A DNA stretch of 64,000 bases from Streptomyces bacillaris (GCF_003268675.1 NZ_CP029378.1:3534001-3598000); one strand, 5' to 3'. Shown: positions 9,525 to 18,249, numbered from the stretch's first letter. Made by a program: numbers and translations. The notes: generated by a model from the sequence alone, not told the origin.

Positions 9525-10205
9525 TTACGGCTCGAACTTGTACCCCAGGCCCCGCACGGTGACGAGGTAGCGCGGGGCGCCCGGGTCGGGCTCGATCTTG
9601 GCGCGCAGGCGCTTGACGTGGACGTCGAGGGTCTTGGTGTCGCCCACGTAGTCCGCGCCCCAGACCCGGTCGATGAGCTGCATACGGGTCAGCACGCGGC
9701 CCGCGTTGCGCAGGAGCATCTCCAGGAGGTCGAACTCCTTGAGCGGGAGGTCGACCTTGCCGCCGGAGACAGTGACCACGTGCCGGTCCACGTCCATGCG
9801 GACGGGGCCCGCCTCCAGGGCCGCCGGCGTTACCTCCTCCGGCTCCCCGCGGCGGCGCAGGACCGCGCGGATACGGGCGACCAGCTCGCGCGAGGAGAAG
9901 GGCTTGGTGACGTAGTCGTCGGCTCCTATTTCGAGACCGACGACCTTGTCGATCTCGCTGTCCTTGGCGGTGACCATAATCACCGGGACGTTGGAGCGGC
10001 TGCGGAGCTGGCGGCACACCTCGGTGCCGGGCAGGCCGGGCAGCATCAGGTCGAGCAGGACCAGGTCGGCGCCGTTGCGCTCGAACTCGTCCAGGCCGTC
10101 GGGGCCGGTCGCGGCGATGGCGACCTCGAACCCTTCCTTGCGGAGCATGTAGGACAGGGCGTCGCTGAAGGATTCCTCATCCTCGACGACAAGCACTCGG
10201 GTCAC
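9525..10205 (-). CDS. phoP: Phosphate response regulator PhoP
   Basis: 226 aa. The receiver domain (1-120) has the acidic pocket VVEDEE, phospho-acceptor Asp52 (LVLLDLMLP) and Lys101 (DDYVTKPFS). The OmpR/PhoB-type winged helix follows (FDLLEMLLRNAGRVLTR, TLDVHVKRLRAKIE, VRGLGYKFEP). PhoP activates phosphate-scavenging genes through PHO boxes under phosphate limitation. The gene overlaps phoR by 4 bp, so the two are co-translated. The identity is supported by the adjacent phoU and the PHO box at 11556. Confidence 0.95.
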   Translation of the reverse strand: MTRVLVVEDEESFSDALSYMLRKEGFEVAIAATGPDGLDEFERNGADLVLLDLMLPGLPGTEVCRQLRSRSNVPVIMVTAKDSEIDKVVGLEIGADDYVTKPFSSRELVARIRAVLRRRGEPEEVTPAALEAGPVRMDVDRHVVTVSGGKVDLPLKEFDLLEMLLRNAGRVLTRMQLIDRVWGADYVGDTKTLDVHVKRLRAKIEPDPGAPRYLVTVRGLGYKFEP

Positions 10206-11482
10206 GGAAGAGCCTCCGGGGCGGGGAAGGGGTCATAGGAGTCGGTCTCGAACGGGGGCCTGTCCTTGTCGCTGACGCCGTCGACATCGTTGACGATAAG
10301 GAGTCCGCCGGTGGTGCGCTCCCTCACGGCGCCCGATTCGGGCAGCCGGAGGGTGAAGGTGGAGCCCTGTCCCTCGGAGCTCCAGACGGTGACCTCCCCG
10401 CCGTGCGAGGCGGCCACGTGTTTGACGATGGCGAGGCCGAGACCGGTGCCACCGGTGGCGCGTGAGCGGGCGGGGTCGACGCGGTAGAACCGCTCGAAGA
10501 CCCGCTCGCGGTCCTTCTCGGAGATGCCGATGCCCTGGTCGGTCACGGCGATCTCGATCAGGTCCCCGCCCGGGGAGGCCATCCGGCGTGCGGCGATGCC
10601 GACGCGGGTGTGGGCGGGGCTGTAGTTGACGGCGTTCTCGACGAGGTTGCCGAGGGCGCCGACGAGCTGGCCGCGGTTGCCCCAGACCGTGAGGCCCTCG
10701 GCTCCCGCGGAGGCCATGGTGATCTGCTTGGAGCCGGCCTGCTGGCGGCAGCGGTCGATCGCCTCGGCGACCAGCGTCTCCACCTTGACCGGCTCGGCGT
10801 CCTCCAGGGGGTCGTCGTTCTGCACCCGGGAGAGGTCGATGAGTTCCTGGACGAGGTTGGTGAGCCGGGTCGCCTCGATCTGCATCCGCCCGGCGAACCG
10901 CTCGACCGCCTCCGGGTCGTCGGAGGCGTCCATGACCGCCTCGGAGAGCAGCGAGAGCGCTCCCGTGGGGGTCTTCAGCTCATGGCTCACGTTGGCGACG
11001 AAATCACGCCGGACCGCCTCTATGCGACGGGCCTCCGTGAGGTCCTCGACCAGGAGCAGCACCAGCCGGGAGCCCAGCGGGGCGACCCGGGCGGAGACGG
11101 CGAGGGTGTCCCCACGGCCGGTGCCGCGCCGGGGGAGGTCCAGCTCCACCTGCCGTATCTCGCCGTCCCGCCGGGTGTCGCGGGCCATGTTGAGCATCGG
11201 CTCGACGGCGAGGCGACCGCCTCTGACCAGGCCCAGCGCATAGGCGGCGGAGCTGGCCTTGACCACGCTGTCGCTCTCGTCGAGCACGACGGCGGAGGAG
11301 CTGAGCACGGAGAGGACGGTGTCCACACCGGGCGGCAGAGCGGCGTTGCTGTCGGGCCGCAGTGACGTACGGGTGGGCCGCTTCAGGTCGCGCTCGCTCC
11401 AGCGGAACGCCAGCATGGCGATCACACCGGTACAGAGACCGGCGATCGCTGCAGCTGCGGCGACCGCCGCGTTCACGTCCAT
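10202..11482 (-). CDS. phoR: Phosphate sensor histidine kinase PhoR
   Basis: 426 aa, ATG at 11482. One N-terminal membrane helix (residues 4-26) is followed by a PAS-like region. The HisKA domain contains the phospho-acceptor motif FVANVSHELKTP. The HATPase domain shows the N box (NLVENAVNYS), G1 box (VTDQGIGI) and G2 box (GGTGLGLAIVKH). The C-terminal tail is acidic and Pro-rich. It phosphorylates PhoP and is transcribed divergently from phoU. Confidence 0.95.
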   Translation of the reverse strand: MDVNAAVAAAAAIAGLCTGVIAMLAFRWSERDLKRPTRTSLRPDSNAALPPGVDTVLSVLSSSAVVLDESDSVVKASSAAYALGLVRGGRLAVEPMLNMARDTRRDGEIRQVELDLPRRGTGRGDTLAVSARVAPLGSRLVLLLVEDLTEARRIEAVRRDFVANVSHELKTPTGALSLLSEAVMDASDDPEAVERFAGRMQIEATRLTNLVQELIDLSRVQNDDPLEDAEPVKVETLVAEAIDRCRQQAGSKQITMASAGAEGLTVWGNRGQLVGALGNLVENAVNYSPAHTRVGIAARRMASPGGDLIEIAVTDQGIGISEKDRERVFERFYRVDPARSRATGGTGLGLAIVKHVAASHGGEVTVWSSEGQGSTFTLRLPESGAVRERTTGGLLIVNDVDGVSDKDRPPFETDSYDPFPAPEALP

Positions 11483-11555
11483 GCTTCAAGGTTATGCGGG
11501 TGCGCCGACACTCTCCCAGCCGTCCGAGTGCCATCTCGAACACTCGTCGCCCAGA

Positions 11556-11588
11556 GTTCACCGAGGGGTAGGAGCCGGTTCACTTAGG
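11556..11588 (+). promoter_or_regulatory. PHO box (PhoP-binding direct repeats) between phoR and phoU
   Basis: Two well-matched 11-nt direct-repeat units begin with GTTCAC: 11556-11566 (GTTCACCGAGG) and 11578-11588 (GTTCACTTAGG). They are in phase, separated by one degenerate 11-nt unit (11567-11577). This fits the Streptomyces PhoP-binding direct-repeat pattern of 11-nt units and suits autoregulation of phoRP and control of phoU. Confidence 0.8.
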
Positions 11589-11679
11589 GGGCCGGATACG
11601 GACGCGTTCGACCCCCACCGTGTCACCGTGGGGGTCGGTCCGAGACCCCGGCCTCAGTTGGAACTGGAGAGGGACTTCC

Positions 11680-12357
11680 ATGCGCGACGCTTACCACGAG
11701 GAACTCGACTCGATCGGAGAAGGCCTGGTCGAGATGGCACGGCTGGTCGGTTCGGCGATCGGCCGGGCGACCACGTCCATGCTCGACGCCGACCTGAAGC
11801 TCGCGGAGAGCGTGATCGCCGGCGACCAGAAGGTCGACGACCTCCAGCACGACCTGGAGGCGCGCGCGATCGCCCTCCTCGCCCGCCAGCAGCCCGTGGC
11901 GACCGATCTGCGGATCGTGGTGACCTCGCTGCGGATGAGCGCCGACCTGGAGCGCTCCGGTGACCTCGCCCAGCACGTGGCGAAGCTGGCCCGGCTGCGC
12001 TTCCCGCAGTCGGCGGTCCCGCACGACCTGCACGCCACGATCCTGGAGATGGGCCAGCTCGCCCAGCGGCTGATGGCCAAGGCGGCCGAGGTCATCATCA
12101 CCAAGGACGTCGACCTGGCGCTCCAGCTGGAGCAGGACGACGACGAGATGGACCTGCTGCACCGCACGCTCTTCAAGCACCTGATGGACGACCGCTGGAA
12201 GCACGGCATCGAGACGGCCGTCGACGTGACGCTGCTGGGCCGCTACTACGAGCGGTTCGCGGACCACGCGGTATCGGTGGCCAAGCGCGTGGTCTACCTG
12301 GTGACGGGTGAGCACGCGGACGAGATCCAGGCGACGACCCCGGTGGAGGGCGCGTAA
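11680..12357 (+). CDS. phoU: Phosphate signalling complex protein PhoU
   Basis: 225 aa, ATG at 11680 behind GGAGAGGG. The protein is all-helical with two PhoU repeats, seen as the paired metal-binding motifs EMARLVGSAIGRA and LRMSADLERSGDLAQHVAKLAR in the first half and DVTLLGRYYERFADHAVSVAKRV in the second. Family members restrain PhoR activity and phosphate uptake when phosphate is sufficient. No pst genes are nearby. It lies divergent from phoR across the PHO box. Confidence 0.95.
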   Translation: MRDAYHEELDSIGEGLVEMARLVGSAIGRATTSMLDADLKLAESVIAGDQKVDDLQHDLEARAIALLARQQPVATDLRIVVTSLRMSADLERSGDLAQHVAKLARLRFPQSAVPHDLHATILEMGQLAQRLMAKAAEVIITKDVDLALQLEQDDDEMDLLHRTLFKHLMDDRWKHGIETAVDVTLLGRYYERFADHAVSVAKRVVYLVTGEHADEIQATTPVEGA

Positions 12358-12631
12358 CACCGCTCCGGCACCCTCCTGCACACCTCCTCCGGGACCGATG
12401 CGCGCTGTTCGGGGCTCGCACGGGCCCACGCGCCCCTCACGCGCTCCCGGCGCACGCGAGTCGCACATGTGTTCCTGCACGTGTGCGCCGTTGATGCGCC
12501 GGGCGGGATGGGCATGCAATGGGTCGGGGACGGCACGCGCCTCGGCCGTACGCGGTGTGCGCCGGGTCGTGACGTCCCCGGCGGCGGCGCAGCGGCGCCG
12601 GCCGCCCAGCCGTACGCCCTGAGGAGGGACC

Positions 12632-12781
12632 ATGGCCGATTCCCCCACGACCGAGCCCCAGCTGGAGACCCCGACCGAAGTGGTGCACCTGACCGTGCTC
12701 GGCGCCTGCGGCTGCGGCTCGGGCTGCGGGTGCGGCTGCCAGTCCGGTGCTCCGTGCCAGTGCGGCGGCTGCTGCGGCTGA
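12632..12781 (+). CDS. Cys/Gly-rich 49-residue peptide, metallothionein-like
   Basis: 49 aa, ATG at 12632 with a strong GAGGAGGGA box 3 nt upstream. Residues 1-23 are ordinary and acidic (MADSPTTEPQLETPTEVVHL). Residues 24-49 contain nine cysteines in C-x-C and CC arrangements (positions 26, 28, 32, 34, 36, 42, 44, 47, 48) spaced only by Gly, Ser, Gln, Ala and Pro. That pattern resembles small metal-binding peptides. It follows phoU by 274 nt in the same direction and is closed by a strong terminator, which supports a real gene. A modified-peptide precursor is the alternative. Function is unknown. Confidence 0.75.
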   Translation: MADSPTTEPQLETPTEVVHLTVLGACGCGSGCGCGCQSGAPCQCGGCCG

Positions 12782-12825
12782 CGCCGTAGCCGGTCTTCTG
12801 CCCGTGGAGCGATCCCCGTACAGAC

Positions 12826-12867
12826 CGATCCCCGTACAGACGGTTCGGTCCGTACGGGGATCGTTCT
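12826..12867. terminator. Terminator after the Cys-rich peptide gene
   Basis: 12-bp perfect arms (12826-12837 and 12852-12863) enclose a 14-nt loop, followed on the plus strand by TTCTT. An extra copy of the left arm lies just upstream (12810-12821). Confidence 0.8.
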
Positions 12868-12949
12868 TGTACGGGGAGGTCATGCACGGACGGGACTCGT
12901 ACAGGGCTCCCGTACGTGCATCCTGCACGGGGCTTCCGTACGGAAGGGG

Positions 12950-14284
12950 TCAGCCCGCGCGCTCCACGGCCGTGGCGGGGTCGGGGTCGGGCTCGGCCTG
13001 GTCCGGCCGGGCCTGGACGGGCACGGGGGCGGGCTCGATGACGGGCTTCTCGCCGTCGGGGACCTCCTCGCGGGGCAGGTTGCGCATCAGCAGCCAGTAG
13101 CCGAAGCCCGCGACCGTACCGATCACCGCGCAGGCGCCCCAGAGCCAGACGGCGCCGTAGTGGTCGATCACGAACCCGGACATCAGGGGCGCGACGAGGG
13201 CCGCGACCGACCAGGACATCGTGTACATGCCCTGGTACCGCCCCCGGCCCCGGGCCGGGGAGAGCTGGACGACGAGCCCGGTCTGGGTGGGCGCGTTGAC
13301 GATCTCGGCGAGGGTCCAGACGCAGACCGTCAGGGCGTAGACGGCGACGGACCCGGCGAAGGCGGTCAGCCCGAAGCCGTACCCGGCGAGCAGCGAGGAG
13401 ATGATCAGCAGCCGGCGCGGGTCGCGGTGCTGGATGAAGCGGGTGACGGGGATCTGGAGGGCCACGATCAGCACGCCGTTGACGGCGATGGCGGTCCCGA
13501 AGTCGGAGCTGGAGAGCCCGTCGGCCCCCATCGCCACCGGCAGCCCCACGTACCCCTGCTGGAAGATCAGCGCCACGAGGAACGACAGCCCCACGACCCC
13601 CATGAAGCGCCCGTCGCGCAGGACGGTGGTGATCCGGACCTCGTCCTTGGCCCGCTTGCCGTCGGCGGTCTTCTCCGGGGCGGCCTGCGCGGGCCGCGAC
13701 TCCGGCACCTTCAGGAAGACGACGACGGCGCACGCCAGCACCATCAGGGCCTCGCCGAGGAAGCCGGCGAGATAGCTGTACTCGGCGATGAACCCGGCCG
13801 CGGCGGCGGAGACGGCGAACCCGAGGTTGATGGCCCAGTAGTTGAGCGAGAAGGCCCGGATGCGGTCCTTGGGGGGCACGATGTCGGCCATCATCGCCTG
13901 GACGGCGGGGCGCGAGGCGTTGCTCGCCATGCCGACGAGGAACGCGACGGCGGCGATGGCGACGGGGTGCTCCATGAACCCGAGCACGGCCACGGAGACC
14001 GCCATCGACAGCTGCGCGATCAGCATGGTGGGCCGCCGCCCGAGCCGGTCGGTCATCACCCCGGCGCCGAGCGAGGAGATGACCCCGCCGAGCCCGTGGA
14101 GGGCGGCGACGAGACCCGCGTACGAGGCCGAGTAGCCCCGGTCCAGGGTCAGGTACAGGGCCATGAAGGTGGCGACGAAGCCGCCGAGCCGGTTGACGAG
14201 AGTGCTGAGCCAGAGCCACCAGAACGCGCGGGGCAGCCCGGACACGGTCTCCCGGGCGGCTGTTCTGAGACCGGCGACGGACAT
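12950..14284 (-). CDS. MFS transporter (drug exporter type)
   Basis: 444 aa, ATG at 14284. It is a major facilitator with about 12 membrane helices. The loop between helices 2 and 3 carries the MFS signature GVMTDRLGRRPTML. A central cytoplasmic loop lies around SRPAQAAPEKTADGKRAKDEV, and a Pro/Asp/Ala-rich tail ends the protein. The substrate is unknown; an efflux role is inferred from similarity to MDR-type actinobacterial exporters. It converges with the phoU-peptide unit across a terminator. Confidence 0.85.
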   Translation of the reverse strand: MSVAGLRTAARETVSGLPRAFWWLWLSTLVNRLGGFVATFMALYLTLDRGYSASYAGLVAALHGLGGVISSLGAGVMTDRLGRRPTMLIAQLSMAVSVAVLGFMEHPVAIAAVAFLVGMASNASRPAVQAMMADIVPPKDRIRAFSLNYWAINLGFAVSAAAAGFIAEYSYLAGFLGEALMVLACAVVVFLKVPESRPAQAAPEKTADGKRAKDEVRITTVLRDGRFMGVVGLSFLVALIFQQGYVGLPVAMGADGLSSSDFGTAIAVNGVLIVALQIPVTRFIQHRDPRRLLIISSLLAGYGFGLTAFAGSVAVYALTVCVWTLAEIVNAPTQTGLVVQLSPARGRGRYQGMYTMSWSVAALVAPLMSGFVIDHYGAVWLWGACAVIGTVAGFGYWLLMRNLPREEVPDGEKPVIEPAPVPVQARPDQAEPDPDPATAVERAG

Positions 14285-14492
14285 GCGCTTCCCCCCACGG
14301 GACGTACGAGAAGATCGCCGCGGGTAAGACTCCCGACGACCGTCCGAACATTACGAACCCCGACGGCTCACCCGCCACCGGATTGACGCCTGCCGTCAAT
14401 CGTCAGCGCGCCGGTCACCCGCCCCGGGTGCCCCCTGTCCGCCACGCGGGCGGGCGCGCGGAGGGCGCACGGGTTCGATTACGCTCGGGCCC

Positions 14493-15254
14493 ATGGCCGA
14501 CGCACCGTACAAGCTGATCCTCCTCCGCCACGGCGAGAGCGAATGGAACGCGAAGAACCTGTTCACCGGTTGGGTGGACGTCAACCTCACCGAGAAGGGT
14601 GAGAAGGAAGCAGTCCGCGGCGGTGAACTGCTCAAGGACGCCGGTCTGCTCCCCGACGTCCTGCACACCTCCCTCCAGCGCCGCGCGATCCGCACCGCGC
14701 AGCTGGCCCTGGAGTCCGCCGACCGCCTCTGGATCCCGGTCCGCCGCTCCTGGCGCCTGAACGAGCGCCACTACGGCGCCCTCCAGGGCAAGGACAAGGC
14801 CCAGACGCTGGCCGAGTTCGGCGAGGAGCAGTTCATGCTCTGGCGCCGCTCGTACGACACCCCGCCGCCGCCGCTGGCCCGCGACGACGAGTACTCCCAG
14901 TTCGACGACCCGCGCTACGCGGCCCTCCCGCCGGAGGTGCGCCCGGACACGGAGTGCCTGAAGGACGTCGTCGTCCGGATGCTCCCGTACTGGTTCGACA
15001 GCATCGTCCCCGACCTCCTCACCGGCCGCACGGTCCTGGTCGCCGCCCACGGCAACAGCCTCCGCGCCCTGGTGAAGCACCTGGACGGCATCTCGGACGC
15101 GGACATCGCGGGCCTCAACATCCCGACCGGCATCCCGCTCTCCTACGAACTGGACGCCGACTTCAAGCCGCTGAACCCGGGCGGCACGTACCTCGACCCG
15201 GAGGCGGCGAAGGCTGCCATCGAGGCCGTGAAGAACCAGGGCAAGAAGAAGTAG
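14493..15254 (+). CDS. gpmA: 2,3-bisphosphoglycerate-dependent phosphoglycerate mutase
   Basis: 253 aa, ATG at 14493. The histidine-phosphatase core begins [12 protein letters not shown], whose His is the phosphorylated residue. It continues with [28 protein letters not shown], and the second catalytic His in [14 protein letters not shown]. It interconverts 3- and 2-phosphoglycerate in glycolysis and gluconeogenesis. Length and motifs are normal. A hairpin with a T run follows the stop. Confidence 0.95.
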   Translation: MADAPYKLILLRHGESEWNAKNLFTGWVDVNLTEKGEKEAVRGGELLKDAGLLPDVLHTSLQRRAIRTAQLALESADRLWIPVRRSWRLNERHYGALQGKDKAQTLAEFGEEQFMLWRRSYDTPPPPLARDDEYSQFDDPRYAALPPEVRPDTECLKDVVVRMLPYWFDSIVPDLLTGRTVLVAAHGNSLRALVKHLDGISDADIAGLNIPTGIPLSYELDADFKPLNPGGTYLDPEAAKAAIEAVKNQGKKK

Positions 15255-15267
15255 GTTCACTGATCAT

Positions 15268-15307
15268 GCCCCCGACCTGCGCATACGGAGCGGATCGGGG
15301 GCGTTTT
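15268..15307 (+). terminator. Rho-independent terminator after gpmA
   Basis: An 8-bp GC stem (GCCCCCGA with TCGGGGGC) has a 19-nt loop and is followed by GTTTTC. Confidence 0.75.
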
Positions 15308-15407
15308 CACGACCTGGGCCCACTGTGGGACCTCAGCCGGGCGGATCCTCCGGCGGCCGGCATGTGTTCTCGTACGAGCGGCAGCGCGAAGAGCCGAACG
15401 AGGACGT

Positions 15408-15930
15408 ATGAAAGACCTACTTGTCCGCGCCGACTGCCCTGATGAAATTGGACGTGGTGGAAGCTTTGCTCCGCGAGGCATCCGCGTGGCCTGCCTCGCG
15501 GAGCATCGACCAATGGCAGTACCCGCCGCATCGTGACCGCATCACGGAAGCCCTTGAGCGGGAAGTATGCTTCCTCGCGTTCGAGGACGGTAAGCCGATC
15601 GCGACCATCCAGGTTGACAACTTTGCGGACCCTGAGTTTTGGACCCCGGAGGATCAGCCAGATGCGGCCCTCTAGGTTCACCGCATGGCCGTAATGCGCG
15701 CAGCGTCCGGCGCGGGCATCGGCAGCCTGCTGCTCGATTGGGTGTCGGAGCGTGCCTCAGCTCAGGGCAAGCGATGGTTGCGGTTGGGCTCCTGGAAGGA
15801 CAACAACGGGTTGCACCGGTTCTACAAGGGCGTGGGCTTCACACTCCTCCGCATCGCGGATCTCCCACACCGCAGATCAGGCGCCCTGTTCCAGCGGTCG
15901 ACCGAGTCGGTGGCTGACAACAGCCTGTGA
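15408..15930 (+). pseudogene. GNAT family N-acetyltransferase, broken by a frameshift and an in-frame TAG
   Basis: An ATG at 15408 with GAGG just upstream opens MKDLLVRADCPDE. Family-like sequence then continues in the +1 frame (LDVVEALLREASAW), pointing to one extra A near 15446. Downstream, the acetyl-CoA region is split by an amber codon at 15673-15675: ...DQPDAAL, stop, VHRMAVMRAASGAGIGS, all in one frame. From family memory the stop replaces a Tyr codon. The C-terminal half (LLLDWVSERASAQGKRWLRLGSW, then HRRSGALFQRS) is otherwise intact to 15930. Two lesions and a neighbouring IS make a true pseudogene more likely than a sequence error. Confidence 0.8.
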
Positions 15931-16061
15931 GCTAGAACCAGTTGCAGGTTTCTCTACCTCATCAAGGCGGCTCGCTCCGCTCCCCGCGCGCAGGCTCGGC
16001 CCCAGCCAGGCCGCGCACAGAGATCAGCCGCTTGTCACCAGAAAAGGCGCACCTCGTGACT

Positions 16062-16958
16062 GAGCCTCTTTCATCCTCTGTAGTCGCAGGTCAGTAGGGT
16101 GTGGATGGCCTGGACGATGGTGCCGATGCGGCGGGTGGAGCATCTTGCTCGCCGGAGCAGTCGCCAGGACTTCAGTTGCGCGAAGGCGCGTTCTCCCGGG
16201 GCTCTCAGCCGGGCGTGGTCGCGGTTGAACTGCTGGTAGTGCTGCGGCTGTTCGCGGTGGTGGTAGTACGGGGTGCGGAAGGTGGCGCCGGCGCCCTGGT
16301 AGGCGCGGTCGGCGAGGACGAGGATCTGGCGGGTGAGGCGGGCTTGGACGATGCCGTGGGCGCGGGCCGCGGTCAGGTCGTGGGTGCGTCCGGGCGTGGC
16401 TCGGGAGAACCAGAGCGGTGTGCCGTGGTGTCGGGCGATGACCTGCACGTTCATGCCGTGCTTGCGGTGTTTTTGCGAGTAGTACGGCTCGTCCGCGCGG
16501 ATTCGGTCGGTGGGGATCAGGGTGCGGTCGACGATGACGTGGTCGCCCTCGCCGAGGCCGGTGAGGGCTTCGTGGAGTCCGGGTTCCCAGGAGGCCAGGA
16601 CGTCCAAGGTCTCATCGACGTACCGTCAGGCGGTGGCCTGGGATATCCCGAAACCGGCTCCGAGCTGAGAGAACGTCTCGTTCTTCCGCAGATGAACGAG
16701 AGTAAGCAGTGCCTGCTTGGAGCAACCGAGCTTGCGCCAGCGGGTGTTGCGCGTCAGGCGGTGCTCGTACAGCAACCAGGAAACATGCTCGACGAGCTCA
16801 TGAGGGACGTCGACCATGGCAGGATACGGAACCAACAGGGCCTCTTCGGTCGCCGGTGTGTTGAGTGAGATCACCACGCCAACGACGAGAGGCCCTGTCT
16901 CGTCACCACGCACCCTGACCAGCCAGTTTCACCTGCCAGCACAGGATGAAAGAGGCTC
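16062..16958 (-). mobile_element. IS5-family insertion sequence (about 897 bp)
   Basis: Perfect terminal inverted repeats, GAGCCTCTTTCATCCT at 16062-16077 and its complement at 16943-16958, bound one transposase-length frame on the minus strand. An ACT trinucleotide occurs directly outside both ends (16059-16061 and 16959-16961) and may be the target duplication. If the outer T/A pair is counted in the repeat, the arms are 17 bp. Size, ends and transposase fit the IS5 superfamily. Confidence 0.85.
16071..16913 (-). pseudogene. IS5-type transposase with an internal TGA
   Basis: One frame of 281 codons on the minus strand is split by TGA at 16626-16628. The N-terminal part has the helix-turn-helix region (LRKNETFSQLGAGFGISQATA). 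After the stop the same frame continues RYVDETLDVLASW and covers the DDE domain. Catalytic acids are visible in VIVDRTLIPT, ILVLADRAYQG and ERAFAQLKSW. In related transposases the stop position is a Trp (ATAWRYVDETL), so TGG to TGA is the likely lesion. The exact start is uncertain; the Met of MVDVPHELVEH is an alternative. Confidence 0.85.
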
Positions 16959-17060
16959 ACTGTCCACTGTCTCGGCCAGCGAAGTCGCAGCTCAGCCCGC
17001 AGATCACCCAGTCGCTCTCCTAAAGCGGTGGTGCACGATGGCTGACGAGACCCTCGGGGA

Positions 17061-17310
17061 GTGACAGACGCTCAACTGCTCGCGCAGTGGCCCCTTCGGC
17101 GGATCCGTGACGTGTCCGGACATCATAGGGCTGTCGTCCTGGACACCGAAAGGACGGTGAAATGGGTGGCTGGCCCCGGGGCCCACGAGGTCCTGCGCCC
17201 AGAGATCGTTCTTGGGTTGCACGGTCTGTGCCTGGTGAAGCCCGTCGATGACGAGGACTGGTACATGGACAGCCTGTACGGCGACGGCAGCGGGCCGGGG
17301 GCTTGTCCGT
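17061..17310 (+). pseudogene. Orphan gene fragment beside the IS element
   Basis: A GTG at 17061 overlaps an upstream TGA (17062-17064) that closes a short tail ending MADETLGE, so an earlier gene pair may have been cut by the IS. About 80 codons look protein-like: MTDAQLLAQWPLRRI, then VKWVAGPGAHEVLRPEIVLGLHG, then DEDWYMDSLYGDGSG. The frame then turns Arg/Gly-rich and runs into the opposite-strand gene. I infer loss of the original 3' end. The family is not recognised and the end coordinate is approximate. Confidence 0.4.
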
Positions 17311-17417
17311 GCGCGGTGGGACGTGTCCGCGCGCGGCGCGGGGGGCCTGTCCGTAGGGGCGCGGGAGAGCCGTTCGTGCCCGGTGGGCGGGGTGCCGGGG
17401 CAAGGGCCCGTGGCGGG

Positions 17418-17741
17418 TCAGTAGATGATGACCCTCCAGCGCTCGACCCACCGCAGCGCGCCGCCCGGGCCACGGACCAGGACGCGGTCCTCCTCCACCT
17501 GCCAGGCCTCCCCGTAGAGCGTGGCCTCGGGGAGGTCGACCCGCACGATGTCGTGGACCACCAGGTCGCCCTCGACCGGCCGGGTCCACGTGTGCGTACA
17601 CCGGTCGCAGGCGTAGGCAACGGCGGTGACCGCGCCGACGGTTGACGGTCCCGTCGCGGGCAGCGGCGTACCGAGGCGTACGGCTTCGACGAAGCAGCGT
17701 GGACACGGGTCGGCGGTGTGCGGGCCTGCTGATCGGGACAT
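17418..17741 (-). CDS. Hypothetical zinc-ribbon-like small protein
   Basis: 107 aa from the ATG at 17741, chosen over an upstream in-frame ATG because AGGAG precedes it by about 11 nt. Two CxxC knuckles are visible, DPCPRC near residue 14 and ACDRC about 30 residues later, as in a treble-clef or zinc ribbon. A beta-rich C-terminal half follows (VVHDIVRVDLPEATLYGEAWQVEEDRVLV, ending WVERWRVIIY). The family is not recognised. It lies in the variable island next to the IS. Confidence 0.6.
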   Translation of the reverse strand: MSRSAGPHTADPCPRCFVEAVRLGTPLPATGPSTVGAVTAVAYACDRCTHTWTRPVEGDLVVHDIVRVDLPEATLYGEAWQVEEDRVLVRGPGGALRWVERWRVIIY

Positions 17742-17892
17742 TTCTCGGTCTTCTCCTGACTCGGTCTTCGACCACCGGGCCGTGAGCATCGTGCCTCGGT
17801 ACGGGTGGTCGCCAGGGCTGTCCGCTCCGGGCCGCTTCTCCGGCTCTCCGTGAAACGATGGGGCGCAGATCAGAGGACTTGGGGGATGGGCC

Positions 17893-18117
17893 GTGGCCAG
17901 GTGGCGGATTTTCGACGAGAAGCCCCGGAACTACGACGTGCTCCTCATCGCCGCCGGCTTCTGGACGGCCGCCAGTTCCGCATCTCCGCTCTGGGTCCGG
18001 GTGCTGGCGGGCTTGACCGCCGCCCACTTCACGGTGAACAGGGTCGTCCACTGCTTCCGGCAGCGGCGTGAGCGTGCGCGTGCCCGTACCGACGCGGCCG
18101 TCGGGCGCGGCGTCTGA
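17893..18117 (+). CDS. Small hypothetical membrane-associated protein
   Basis: 74 aa from a GTG at 17893 behind GGGGGAT. One or two hydrophobic stretches (DVLLIAAGFWTAASSA, WVRVLAGLTAAHF) are followed by a very basic tail (FRQRRERARARTD), suggesting a small inner-membrane protein with an inside-positive end. No family is recognised. Codon use agrees with a Streptomyces gene. Confidence 0.5.
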   Translation: MARWRIFDEKPRNYDVLLIAAGFWTAASSASPLWVRVLAGLTAAHFTVNRVVHCFRQRRERARARTDAAVGRGV

Positions 18118-18249
18118 ACGCCCGTACCGCCGACGTCTCGTTCGTACATCGGTCGGCCTCCCGGATGCCGAACTCCCGCCCGTACGCACTACGGTGACCC
18201 CGAAGGGCTGCGGGCCGGGGCAAGGGCGAGGGGATCGGGGAGAGCGGTC

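Noticed and set aside
12294..14399. 700-codon minus-strand open frame over the MFS gene
   Set aside because: It overlaps the clear MFS coding frame, and its product is Arg/Pro/Ala-rich without any domain.
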